Positions 7,936-15,809 of a stretch of 64,000 nucleotides of DNA are shown here, piece after piece. Within the stretch, counting starts at the first letter, position 1, and every line of letters begins with the position of its first letter. The stretch is from Methylobacterium nodulans ORS 2060 (GTDB taxonomy: Bacteria > Pseudomonadota > Alphaproteobacteria > Rhizobiales > Beijerinckiaceae). The stretch spans positions 6,074,501 through 6,138,500 of the forward strand of contig NC_011894.1 in assembly GCF_000022085.1 (NCBI RefSeq), in the 5' to 3' direction. The translations under genes and the position numbers were made by a program. The notes below the pieces were generated by a model, which worked only from the letters and a program-made list of their open reading frames with translations, was not told the DNA's origin and did not search any database.

Positions 7936-9738
7936 ATGAGAGCGGTCCATCTCCTAGCGTTGAGTGCCGGTGTCCTGGGCGTGACGCCCGCCCTGGCAAA
8001 CGACGATCTGATCAAGCAGATCGCCAACCCGGCACAGCAGGTTCTGCAAACCGTCGACTACGCCAACACCCGCTATTCGAAACTCGACCAGATCAACACC
8101 GGCAACGTCAACAAGCTGCAGGTGGCCTGGACGTTCTCGACCGGCGTTCTGCGTGGCCACGAGGGATCGCCTCTGGTCGTCGGCGACACGATGTACGTGC
8201 ACACGCCGTTCCCGAACATCGTGTACGCGCTCGACCTCAACCAGGACGGCAAGATCGCCTGGAAGTACGAGCCCAAGCAGGATCCGAACGTGATCCCGGT
8301 AATGTGCTGCGACACGGTCAACCGTGGCCTGGCCTATGCCGACGGCAAGATCATCCTGCACCAAGCCGACACCACGGTCGTCGCCCTCGACGCCAAGACC
8401 GGCAAGGTCGTGTGGTCGGTCGTCAACGGCGACCCGAAGAAGGGCGAGACCAACACCGCGACCGTGCTGCCGGTCAAGGACAAGGTCATCGTCGGCATCT
8501 CGGGCGGCGAGTACGGCGTGCGCTGCCACGTCACCGCCTACAGCCTGAAGGACGGCAAGAAGATCTGGCGCGGCTACTCGATGGGTCCGGACGATGAGAT
8601 GCTCATCGACCCGGAGAAGACCACCTCGCTCGGCAAGCCGGTCGGCAAGGACTCCTCGCTGAAGACCTGGGAAGGCGATCAGTGGAAGCAGGGCGGCGGC
8701 TGCACCTGGGGCTGGTTCTCCTACGACCCCAAGCTGAACCTGATGTACTACGGCTCCGGCAACCCCTCGACCTGGAACCCGAAGCAGCGCCCGGGCGACA
8801 ACAAGTGGTCGATGACCATCTGGGCCCGTGACGTGGACACCGGGCAGGCCAAGTGGGTCTACCAGATGACCCCCCATGACGAGTGGGACTACGACGGCAT
8901 CAACGAGATGATCCTCACGGATCAGAAGTTCGGTGACAAGGAGCGTCCGCTCCTGACCCATTTCGACCGCAACGGCTTCGGCTACACCCTCGACCGTGCG
9001 ACCGGCGAGCTCCTCGTCGCCGAGAAGTACGATCCGGTGGTGAACTGGGCCACCAAGGTCGACATGGACAAGTCGTCCAAGAACTACGGGCGTCCGCTCG
9101 TCGTGGCCAAGTACTCGACCGAGCAGAACGGCGAGGACGTGAACACGAAGGGCGTCTGCCCGGCCGCTCTGGGCACCAAGGACCAGCAGCCCGCGGCCTA
9201 CTCGCCGAAGACCCAGCTGTTCTACGTGCCGACCAACCACGTCTGCATGGATTACGAGCCGTTCCGGGTGAGCTACACCCCGGGCCAGCCCTATGTCGGT
9301 GCGACCCTGTCGATGTACCCGGCCCCCAACAGCCATGGCGGCATGGGTAACTTCATCGCCTGGGACAACGTGAACGGCAAGATCAAGTGGTCGGTGCCGG
9401 AGCAGTTCTCGGTGTGGTCGGGCGCGCTCGCCACCGCCGGCGACGTGGTCTTCTACGGTACGCTCGAGGGCTATCTGAAGGCCGTCGACGCAAAGTCGGG
9501 CAAGGAGCTGTACCGCTTCAAGACCCCGTCGGGCATCATCGGCAACGTGATGACCTACGAGCACAAGGGCAAGCAGAACGTCGCCGTCCTGTCGGGCGTC
9601 GGCGGCTGGGCGGGCATCGGCCTTGCGGCCGGCCTGACCGACCCGAATGCCGGCCTCGGCGCGGTGGGCGGCTACGCGGCCCTGTCGAACTACACGAACC
9701 TCGGCGGTCAGCTCACCGTCTTCAACCTGCCGCAGTAA
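7936..9738 (+). CDS. xoxF: Lanthanide-dependent PQQ methanol dehydrogenase
   Basis: 600 residues; [21 protein letters not shown] is a signal peptide. It is an eight-bladed quinoprotein with the vicinal cysteine pair C124-C125 (VMCCDT) that packs on PQQ. The active-site segment EWDYDGIN carries D318 (catalytic base) and D320. The second aspartate, where calcium-type MxaF has alanine, is the marker of lanthanide coordination. It oxidises methanol (XoxF enzymes may go on to formate) in the periplasm and passes electrons to XoxG. Several tryptophan-docking motifs (for example [15 protein letters not shown]) are visible. Strong codon bias suggests very high expression. Classified by resemblance as XoxF5. 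Confidence 0.97.
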   Translation: MRAVHLLALSAGVLGVTPALANDDLIKQIANPAQQVLQTVDYANTRYSKLDQINTGNVNKLQVAWTFSTGVLRGHEGSPLVVGDTMYVHTPFPNIVYALDLNQDGKIAWKYEPKQDPNVIPVMCCDTVNRGLAYADGKIILHQADTTVVALDAKTGKVVWSVVNGDPKKGETNTATVLPVKDKVIVGISGGEYGVRCHVTAYSLKDGKKIWRGYSMGPDDEMLIDPEKTTSLGKPVGKDSSLKTWEGDQWKQGGGCTWGWFSYDPKLNLMYYGSGNPSTWNPKQRPGDNKWSMTIWARDVDTGQAKWVYQMTPHDEWDYDGINEMILTDQKFGDKERPLLTHFDRNGFGYTLDRATGELLVAEKYDPVVNWATKVDMDKSSKNYGRPLVVAKYSTEQNGEDVNTKGVCPAALGTKDQQPAAYSPKTQLFYVPTNHVCMDYEPFRVSYTPGQPYVGATLSMYPAPNSHGGMGNFIAWDNVNGKIKWSVPEQFSVWSGALATAGDVVFYGTLEGYLKAVDAKSGKELYRFKTPSGIIGNVMTYEHKGKQNVAVLSGVGGWAGIGLAAGLTDPNAGLGAVGGYAALSNYTNLGGQLTVFNLPQ

Positions 9739-9878
9739 TACCAACGGCCCAGGCTGCTCACGCGAGCCAAGTGCTCCCGCATCGGGCCGTTGACCATCTC
9801 GCATTGTCGACACCAAGCCAAAGGCTTGGCGACAATGCGAGAACGGAACCACCGGTCATTTCCAATGACCGTTGGTAT
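9738..9878. repeat. MITE-like element of nested hairpins after xoxF
   Basis: The 141-base stretch is bounded by ataccaacgg (9738-9747) and its complement ccgttggtat (9869-9878). Inside are caacggccc/gggccgttg (9742-9750, 9784-9792), a long hairpin ctcgcattgtcg... closed around 9798-9842, and cggtcat/atgaccg (9853-9871). It has no coding capacity. Terminal inverted repeats with internal hairpins are typical of miniature inverted-repeat elements or their relics. It begins at the last base of the xoxF stop codon. Confidence 0.65.
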
Positions 9879-9911
9879 AATCGGTCGCAGGTTCACCTGT
9901 ACCTAAGTCTG

Positions 9912-9941
9912 GCCGGCGCGGGTTTCCGCGCCGGCTTCCTT
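9912..9941 (+). terminator. Rho-independent terminator-like hairpin between xoxF and xoxG
   Basis: Stem gccggcgcgg (9912-9921) and ccgcgccggc (9926-9935), loop gttt, followed by ttcctt. The T tract is weak, so it may act as a partial terminator giving more xoxF than xoxG mRNA; that would fit the usual excess of dehydrogenase over its cytochrome. Inferred, not measured. Confidence 0.6.
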
Positions 9942-10010
9942 ATGATCAAGTGGCCCCGGAGACCCCGACCCGCAGCGCGGGGCTCTCGTATAGACAGGGA
10001 GAAACGTCCG

Positions 10011-10622
10011 TTGCGTCACCTCAGCACGACCGCTCTGCGGCCTGTCCTGGCCGGCCTCGCCCTAGCAACCGTCACGACGGTTGCCGTATATGCTGAGGGC
10101 GCCAAACCCGCCGATCCGGCCCTCGCCAACTCGCTCAATCCGAACGACAAGACCGCCGAGATCGACCAGAAGATCCTCGACAAGGCGCAGGCCGTGAAGG
10201 TGGAGGACGGCAAGTACCTCGACGCCGATGGCCATCCGACCTTCCACGTGACCGACAACGGCAAGAAGTTCGACTGGTACTCCTATTCGGGCTACCGCCG
10301 CTATCACGCCGAGTGCCATGTCTGCCACGGCCCCGACGGCATGGGATCGACCTACGCGCCGGCTCTCAAGGATTCGCTGAAGCACCTGTCCTACGAGGAG
10401 TTCATCGGCATCCTGGTCGGCGGCAAGCAGGATGTGAGCGCCGCGCAGCAGCAGGTCATGCCGGCCTTCGGCGACAACAAGAACGTGATGTGCTACGCGG
10501 ACGACCTCTACGTCTACCTGCGCGCCCGCGCCGCCGGCGCCATGGGCCGCGTGCGCCCCTCCGACAAGGAAGACAAGCCCGAGGCGGCCAAGAAGGCCGA
10601 GAAGGAGTGCCTGGGCGGCTGA
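10011..10622 (+). CDS. xoxG: Cytochrome c, electron acceptor of XoxF
   Basis: 203 residues from a TTG start preceded by agggaga; the sequence from there (MRHLSTTALRPVLAGLALATVTTVAVYAE) is a signal peptide. One heme c site, CHVCH, has cysteines 102 and 105 and ligand H106; a methionine ligand is likely in QVMPAFGD. An upstream in-frame ATG at 9942 would put a highly basic stretch before the signal peptide and is less likely. It is the dedicated acceptor for XoxF. Its stop overlaps the xoxJ start (TGATG), so the two are translationally coupled. Confidence 0.92.
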   Translation: MRHLSTTALRPVLAGLALATVTTVAVYAEGAKPADPALANSLNPNDKTAEIDQKILDKAQAVKVEDGKYLDADGHPTFHVTDNGKKFDWYSYSGYRRYHAECHVCHGPDGMGSTYAPALKDSLKHLSYEEFIGILVGGKQDVSAAQQQVMPAFGDNKNVMCYADDLYVYLRARAAGAMGRVRPSDKEDKPEAAKKAEKECLGG

Positions 10623-11488
10623 TGCCCCGGCCCTTCCAGCTTGCTTCCCGCCGGCTCAGCGCCGGCCTCGCGGTCCTGCTGCTGGCGGCAGGACCGGGGG
10701 CGGCGCTCGCGCAGCAGCTGCCGGACCTCGTCACGACCGACGCGCTGCGCGTCTGCGGCGACCCGGGCAACATGCCTTTCTCCGACCGCAAGGGGGAGGG
10801 GTTCGAGAACAGAATCGCGGCGATCGTCGCCGACGAGCTGAAGGTGAAGCTGCGCACCTATTGGCTGACGCAGGGTCCCGGCTTCGTGCGCAACACGCTG
10901 GGCGCCGGCCTATGCGACGTGATCATCGGCTCGGCCCTGGGGACGGATCTCGTCCAGAACACCAACCCCTATTACCGCTCGGCTTACGTGCTGGTGTCGC
11001 GCCAGGGCGACCTCTCCGGGGTGACCGCCCTCGACGATCCCCGGCTCAAGGGGAAGACGATCGGCGTCGTGGCCGGCACACCCCCGGTCAACCGGATGGG
11101 GGATGTGGGGCTCGTCGGGTCCATGCGGGCCTATGCGCCCTACCAGTTCGACCCGGCGAATCAGCATCAGACCGTGTCGGCGCAGATCGTGGCCGACCTC
11201 GCCGAGAGGAAGCTCGATGCGGCGATCCTGTGGGGTCCGGCGGCGGGCTGGCTCGCCCGGCAGAGCGGGGTGCCGATGGAGGTGGTGCCGCTCCTGAAGG
11301 AGCCCGACCGCCCGGCCCTGACCTACCGCATCGCCATGGGAGTGCGGATCAACGAGAACGAGTGGAAGCGCACGCTCAACACGGTCCTGCGCAAGCGCCG
11401 GGCAGAGATCGAGCAGGTGCTGCGCGACTATGCGGTGCCGCTTCTCGACGAGGAGCAGAACCGGCTCCTGGACGACACCAAGCCGTGA
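10622..11488 (+). CDS. xoxJ: XoxJ periplasmic binding-protein-like partner
   Basis: 288 residues with signal peptide to about AALAQQ (residues 1-31). The mature part is a type 2 periplasmic-binding fold (TTDALRVCGDPGNMPFSDRKGEGFENRIAAIVADE). This is the quinoprotein dehydrogenase-associated binding-protein family (XoxJ/MxaJ). No transporter genes accompany it downstream; published work on homologues favours a role in dehydrogenase maturation or activation over import. It overlaps xoxG upstream and the CxxxCW gene downstream, forming one translation unit. Confidence 0.9.
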   Translation: MPRPFQLASRRLSAGLAVLLLAAGPGAALAQQLPDLVTTDALRVCGDPGNMPFSDRKGEGFENRIAAIVADELKVKLRTYWLTQGPGFVRNTLGAGLCDVIIGSALGTDLVQNTNPYYRSAYVLVSRQGDLSGVTALDDPRLKGKTIGVVAGTPPVNRMGDVGLVGSMRAYAPYQFDPANQHQTVSAQIVADLAERKLDAAILWGPAAGWLARQSGVPMEVVPLLKEPDRPALTYRIAMGVRINENEWKRTLNTVLRKRRAEIEQVLRDYAVPLLDEEQNRLLDDTKP

Positions 11489-12018
11489 GGGCCGCCTTGG
11501 CCCTGGCGGCCCTGCTGCTCGCCTCGGGTGCCGCGGCCGCGCCGCCGCCCGAGCCCGCGGGCTACCGGGAGGACGATTTCCGCTCGCCCACACCCGCGAC
11601 GCTGCAGGGCGCGCGGGTTGTCACCACAGAGGAAGCCGAGGCGCTCTGGCGGGCGGGCGTGCCCTTCATCGACGTGATGCCCCGGCCGCCGCGGCCGGCC
11701 GCGCTGCCGCCGGGGACGATCTGGCGGGATCCGCCGCACGAGAGCATCCCGCACGCGCATTGGCTCGCCAATACCGGCTTCGGCGCGCTCGCCCCCGAGA
11801 CGGAGGCCTATTTCCGCGGCGCGCTCGACCGCCTCACGGGCGGCGACAAGGCGAGGCCGCTGGTCTTCTTCTGCCTGCGCCATTGCTGGATGTCGTGGAA
11901 CGCGGCCAAGCGTGCGCTCTCCTACGGCTACACCCAGGTGATCTGGTTCCCGGACGGCTCCGACGGCTGGAGCGACGCCGCACTCCCGCTCGAACGCCTC
12001 CAGCCCGTCCCCCCGTAG
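11485..12018 (+). CDS. PQQ-dependent catabolism-associated CxxxCW (rhodanese-like) protein
   Basis: 177 residues from a GTG start overlapping the xoxJ stop (GTGA). MRAALALAALLLASGAAAA is a signal peptide. The rhodanese-like body ends with the family motif CLRHCW (C130 and C134, then W135). The family is named for its link to PQQ-dependent alcohol catabolism. The cysteine pair suggests thiol redox or sulfur transfer in the periplasm, perhaps with the SoxYZ-like carrier at 15009; that pairing is an inference. Last gene of the xox operon, followed by a hairpin terminator. Confidence 0.85.
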   Translation: MRAALALAALLLASGAAAAPPPEPAGYREDDFRSPTPATLQGARVVTTEEAEALWRAGVPFIDVMPRPPRPAALPPGTIWRDPPHESIPHAHWLANTGFGALAPETEAYFRGALDRLTGGDKARPLVFFCLRHCWMSWNAAKRALSYGYTQVIWFPDGSDGWSDAALPLERLQPVPP

Positions 12019-12025
12019 AAGGAGT

Positions 12026-12078
12026 CCAGAGGGGCGTCACGCCCCTCTGGCCGGGGTGCAGGGGGCGGCGCCCCCTGC
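12026..12078. repeat. Two-hairpin REP-like repeat, copy 2, doubling as convergent terminator
   Basis: Hairpin ccagaggggcg/cgcccctctgg (12026-12036, 12040-12050) with loop tca, then gcagggggc/gccccctgc (12058-12066, 12070-12078). It sits between the convergent xox operon and folK and can terminate both. The loop of the first hairpin is the folK stop codon, and the second hairpin lies inside the folK 3' end. It is the same doublet as at 4890-4940 in reverse orientation. Confidence 0.72.
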
Positions 12079-12552
12079 CTCGTCGGGCTCGATGCCGCTG
12101 CGATCGAGCTTCGCCAGGGCCTGCACGACCGTCTCGCCCCCGATCACGAGATCGGGCGCGATTTCGGCAAGCGGCACGAGCACGAAGGCGCGCTCGCGCA
12201 CGAAGCGGTGGGGCAGGACGAGGCGCTCGTCCTCCACCACGGCGCCCGCATAGTGGAGCACGTCGATGTCGATGACGCGCGGCCCCCAGCGCCGCTCGCG
12301 CACGCGGCCGAGGCGGGCCTCGATGGCGAGGCAGGCTTCGAGCAGGGCGTGGGGCGACAGCGCGGTCTCGACCGCGACGGCGGCGTTGAGGAACCAGTCC
12401 TGGTCGGTGTCGCCCCAGGGGGGCGTGCGGTAGAAGCGCGAGCGTGCGGTCACGCGCAGGCCCGGCGTGGCGTCGAGCGCGGCGATGGCGCGGGTCAGCA
12501 TGGCGGCCTTGTCGCCGAGGTTGCTGCCCAGGCCCAGATAGGCGTCAGCCAT
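12037..12552 (-). CDS. folK: 6-hydroxymethyl-7,8-dihydropterin pyrophosphokinase
   Basis: 171 residues. LGLGSNLGDK at the N-terminus, FYRTPPWGDTDQDWFLNAAV and RRWGPRVIDIDVLHY (Mg-binding DxD) are the HPPK signatures. It transfers pyrophosphate from ATP to hydroxymethyl-dihydropterin in folate synthesis. Third gene of folP-folB-folK, overlapping folB by 8 bases. The C-terminus EAGGAAPCTPARGA is encoded by a copy of a palindromic repeat, an extension beyond the domain. Confidence 0.93.
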   Translation of the reverse strand: MADAYLGLGSNLGDKAAMLTRAIAALDATPGLRVTARSRFYRTPPWGDTDQDWFLNAAVAVETALSPHALLEACLAIEARLGRVRERRWGPRVIDIDVLHYAGAVVEDERLVLPHRFVRERAFVLVPLAEIAPDLVIGGETVVQALAKLDRSGIEPDEAGGAAPCTPARGA

Positions 12553-12913
12553 GGCGCGACCTCGTGATCTCGACCGCGACGCCGTCGAGGATCGCCGGAA
12601 CGGGCGCTCCCGGCTTGTCGACCCGCACGGTGATGGCCGTGAGGGCCGGGAAGCGCGCGAGGGCTTCGGCCGCGATGGTCTCGGCGAGGGCCTCGATGAG
12701 GCGGAAGCGCCGCCCGGTGGCGATGTCCGTGGCCAGGGCCGCGAGGTCCGCGTAGCTCACGGTGGCGGCGATGTCGTCGGTGCGGCCGGCCGCGCGGAGA
12801 TCCAGGCTCGCCTCAAGGGAGAGGTAGAAGCGCTGGCCGAGCCGGCTCTCCTCCTCCAGCACGCCGTGATGGGCGAAGACGGCGAGGCGGTGGATGAGGA
12901 TGCGGTCGCCCAT
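12545..12913 (-). CDS. folB: Dihydroneopterin aldolase
   Basis: 122 residues, typical length. IHRLAVFAHHGVLEEESRLGQRFYLSLE is the FolB N-terminal signature, and IEALAETIAAEAL carries the conserved catalytic region; the C-terminal RVDKPGAPVP is the usual lysine-containing strand. It cleaves dihydroneopterin to hydroxymethyl-dihydropterin and glycolaldehyde. Dihydroneopterin-type precursors also feed H4MPT synthesis in this kind of organism. Start overlaps the folP stop (ATGA) and its end overlaps folK. Confidence 0.92.
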   Translation of the reverse strand: MGDRILIHRLAVFAHHGVLEEESRLGQRFYLSLEASLDLRAAGRTDDIAATVSYADLAALATDIATGRRFRLIEALAETIAAEALARFPALTAITVRVDKPGAPVPAILDGVAVEITRSRHG

Positions 12914-13752
12914 CAGGCGGCTCCGCCGCGCATGATGGCATCGACCACCTGGCAGGCCTCGACATGGGGGCGCACGTCGTGGGCGCGCACGATGTCGGCC
13001 CCGAGGGTGGCGGCGATCACGTGGGCGGCGATGGAGCCGAACAGGCGGTCGGCGGGCGCCGTGGTGGTGTTGTGGATGCGCCCGAGCAGAGACTTCCGGG
13101 AGATGCCGACGAGGAGGGGAAAGCCGAGCGCCCGCAGCTCGGGCAGGCGGCGGATCGCCTCCAGGTGCTGCTCCCAGCTCTTGCCGAAGCCGATGCCCGG
13201 GTCGAGGACGATGTCGCGCTCGGGGATGCCGGCCTTGGCGGCGATGGCGAGGGAGCGGTCGAAGAACCGCTTCATCTCGTCGAGGATGTCGAGGCTCGGA
13301 TCCACGCTCTCGCGGTTGTGCATCACGATCACGGGCGCGCCGTGGGCGGCGGCGACCCGCGCGATGTCGGGCTCGCGCTGGAGGCCCCAGACGTCGTTGA
13401 CGATGCGGGCGCCGGCCTTGAGGGCGGCCTCGGCGGTGGAGGCCTTGTAGGTGTCGATGGAGATCGGGACCGGGCAGGTGGGGGCGAGGGCGGCGAGGAT
13501 CGGGATCACCCGGGCCTGCTCCTCCTCGGCGGAGACGGGCACGTGGCCGGGCCGGGTGGATTCTCCGCCGATGTCGAGGATGGCGGCGCCCTCCGCCACG
13601 AGGGCGGCGGCCTGGGCGGCGGCGGCCTCGCGCTCCTGGAAGCGCCCGCCATCCGAGAACGAATCGGGCGTGACGTTGAGGATGCCCATGACCAGGGTGC
13701 GCCGGCCGAGATCCGGCAGCAGGGTGGTGAGGGCGGAAGGCTGCGCGGTCAC
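12913..13752 (-). CDS. folP: Dihydropteroate synthase
   Basis: 279 residues from a GTG at 13752. VMGILNVTPDSFSDGGRF and AAILDIGGESTRPG are the two DHPS signatures, followed by ISIDTYKASTAEAAL, NDVWG and the C-terminal RAHDVRPHVEACQV. It condenses p-aminobenzoate with the pterin pyrophosphate. The GTG is preferred because the longer in-frame extension upstream is arginine-rich and unlike the family; gagg precedes it. First gene of the fol operon. The CRISPR array begins about 150 bases beyond its start. Confidence 0.93.
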   Translation of the reverse strand: MTAQPSALTTLLPDLGRRTLVMGILNVTPDSFSDGGRFQEREAAAAQAAALVAEGAAILDIGGESTRPGHVPVSAEEEQARVIPILAALAPTCPVPISIDTYKASTAEAALKAGARIVNDVWGLQREPDIARVAAAHGAPVIVMHNRESVDPSLDILDEMKRFFDRSLAIAAKAGIPERDIVLDPGIGFGKSWEQHLEAIRRLPELRALGFPLLVGISRKSLLGRIHNTTTAPADRLFGSIAAHVIAATLGADIVRAHDVRPHVEACQVVDAIMRGGAA

Positions 13753-13905
13753 GGGAACCTCGACGGGGATCTGCGCGGGACGTCTCCCGCGCTTATGCCG
13801 GATCGCGAGCCGGGTGCAACGTGCGGGTGGGGGGCCGGACTGCCGCACGCGGCCTCGCAGGCCGTGTCCCGCGTTCCGGAGGACTTGGTGTCGGGTCGAC
13901 CTCTC

Positions 13906-14663
13906 GGGCCGAGCCGCGCCTCCGTGAGGGGGCGACAGGCCGCGGAGGATGCGCGGCGGCTCCGAGTCCTCGTTTCAATCCGCGCCCCCGTGAGAGGGCG
14001 ACACGCGGCGAACACCCAGTCGATGTAATCGCGGGCCGTTTCAATCCGCGCCCCCGTGAGAGGGCGACGTCAGGCCCCACTCCAGGGTGCAGCTCCGCCC
14101 CGTGTTTCAATCCGCGCCCCCGTGAGAGGGCGACGAGGCCGGGCCCGTTGCCGTCACCGTGGCGTCCGAGTTTCAATCCGCGCCCCCGTGAGAGGGCGAC
14201 CGGTTGGTGTCGACCCCCTTCATGCTCGCGTCGCGGTTTCAATCCGCGCCCCCGTGAGAGGGCGACGGATTGCCGCTTGGTCACCCGAGCGCAGGGCCTT
14301 GTTTCAATCCGCGCCCCCGTGAGAGGGCGACACGCGGCGAACACCCAGTCGATGTAATCGCGGGCCGTTTCAATCCGCGCCCCCGTGAGAGGGCGACCGC
14401 TGATCGCCTTACCGACCGCTTGCAGGCCGAAGTTTCAATCCGCGCCCCCGTGAGAGGGCGACTTCCTGCGTCGTGTCGAAATCGCCGGCCGGGGTTAGCA
14501 GGTTTCAATCCGCGCCCCCGTGAGAGGGCGACCCCAACCCGTAGCGGTCGTTCCACAGCAGGTCGTGGTTTCAATCCGCGCCCCCGTGAGAGGGCGACGG
14601 CGGCGCCACTTGCGGCTGCTGCATCCCGGCGAAGTTTCAATCCGCGCCCCCTGAGAGGGCGAC
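13906..14663 (-). CRISPR. Orphan CRISPR array, I-C-like repeat, 11 repeats plus a degenerate one
   Basis: Ten identical 31-base repeats start at 13972, 14038, 14104, 14170, 14236, 14301, 14367, 14432, 14502 and 14568. Each begins gtttcaatccgcgccccc and ends agagggcgac. An eleventh (14634-14663) lacks one base, and a degenerate copy lies at 13906-13936. Spacers are 34-39 bases, mostly 35. Read on the minus strand the repeat ends ATTGAAAC, the handle seen in type I-C-like repeats, so transcription is probably minus-strand with the leader to the right of 14663. Spacers at 14003-14037 and 14332-14366 are identical. No cas gene is present in this window. Confidence 0.95.
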
Positions 14664-15008
14664 GGCCCAAGTGTAACCCACTCCCAAGCCGAGCAGAACG
14701 GGCGCGAGCGCGCGAACCGGCAGGACGAACGCGCCGGATGCCGCGCCGAGCATGCAGCAGCGGGGCGAAGGCGCGAGTTCTCAAGGACTTGCGGACGCGC
14801 GAACCCTCGTCGCACGGGCGCGGCACTTCAGGTTCGCGCGGGCGAGGGGCCGCCCACGATCCGGCGAGCGGGACGCAAAGCCCCCTGCCGTCAGGCACTT
14901 GACCGGAGATCGGCATGGCGCGCCGGGCCGCCGGCGCCTACATCTGAGGCCATGGCGAGAGGCGAACGACGCCCAGCCCCGACGGAGGACACCGATGAGG
15001 AGCGCGCG
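14664..15008. other. Gap between CRISPR array and SoxYZ-like gene; possible CRISPR leader
   Basis: 345 bases without a convincing gene. If the array is transcribed on the minus strand, the leader would lie here next to 14663. The sequence is GC-rich and shows no clear AT-rich leader, which argues that the array may no longer be actively extended. The promoter of the SoxYZ-like gene must also be in this stretch. Confidence 0.4.
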
Positions 15009-15809
15009 ATGACCCGATCCCCCTGGAGACCGGCGCTGGCCGGTGCGGCGATGGCGGCCCTGCTCGCCGGAACCGCCCTCGCCCAGGACGAGGCCCAGCC
15101 CGAGACGGCCTGGACGGAGCTGCGCGCCAGCATCACCGGCGACCGGCCCGTTCAGGACGGGGCGGGCGTGCTCACCCTGGAGGCGCCCAAGCGCGCCGAG
15201 GACGCGGCCATCGTGCCGATCGCAGTCCGCATCGCGCTCCCGGACGGCGATGCGCGCGCGGTCAAGAGCCTGACCCTGGTGGTGGACGAGAATCCCGCGC
15301 CGGTCGTCGGCACCTTCAGCTTCCCGAAGCCGCAGCACCGCTTCGACCTCTCCACCCGCATCCGGGTGAATTCCTATTCGTACGTCCGGGCTATTGCCGA
15401 GACGCAGGATGGCGCCCTCTACATGAGCAAGGCCTACGTCAAGGCGGCGGGCGGCTGCTCGGCACCGGCCGTGAAGGATCCGGCCGAGGCCAAGGCCAAT
15501 CTCGGCAAGATGCGCTTCCGCACCTTCGCCGAGCGCGGCGAGGCCCAGATCCAGGTGCGCCACCCGAACAATTCGGGGCTGCAGATGGATCAGGTCACGC
15601 GGCTCTACACGCCGGCTTGGTTCGTGGAGTCGCTCAGCGTCCAGCAGGGCGAGACTCCGCTCTTCTCGATGACGGGCGGCATCTCGGTGAGCGAGGATCC
15701 GACCTTCCGCTTCACCTATGCGGGCAACGGCGAACCCGTGACGGTGGTGGCCAAGGACACGGAGGGCCACGTCTTCACGCACAGCTTCCCGGCCACGGGC
15801 GGGACCTGA
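15009..15809 (+). CDS. Quinoprotein-associated SoxYZ-like fused carrier protein
   Basis: 266 residues. Signal peptide MTRSPWRPALAGAAMAALLAGTALAQ. The SoxY-like half (W.ELRASITGDRPVQDG...LEAPKRAEDAAIVPI) ends in a flexible AAGGCSAP segment with cysteine C150, matching the swinging-arm cysteine of SoxY. The SoxZ-like half follows (RFRTFAERGEAQIQVRHP...). Such fused carriers are found with PQQ alcohol dehydrogenases, a SoxH-like hydrolase and a CxxxCW protein, all present here (6536, 11485). The cargo on the cysteine is unknown. Start at 15009 begins the signal peptide and has gaggag upstream. Confidence 0.85.
   Translation: MTRSPWRPALAGAAMAALLAGTALAQDEAQPETAWTELRASITGDRPVQDGAGVLTLEAPKRAEDAAIVPIAVRIALPDGDARAVKSLTLVVDENPAPVVGTFSFPKPQHRFDLSTRIRVNSYSYVRAIAETQDGALYMSKAYVKAAGGCSAPAVKDPAEAKANLGKMRFRTFAERGEAQIQVRHPNNSGLQMDQVTRLYTPAWFVESLSVQQGETPLFSMTGGISVSEDPTFRFTYAGNGEPVTVVAKDTEGHVFTHSFPATGGT

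Noticed and set aside
7954..9852. 632-residue open frame opposite xoxF
   Set aside because: Antisense shadow of xoxF with no recognisable domain.
13821..14916. Open frames with repeated FNPRPRERAT and VALSRGRGLK peptides
   Set aside because: The periodic peptides are translations of CRISPR repeats, not repeat proteins.
14664..15008. Cas gene fragment next to the CRISPR array
   Set aside because: No frame here shows any Cas motif; open frames are low-complexity shadows.
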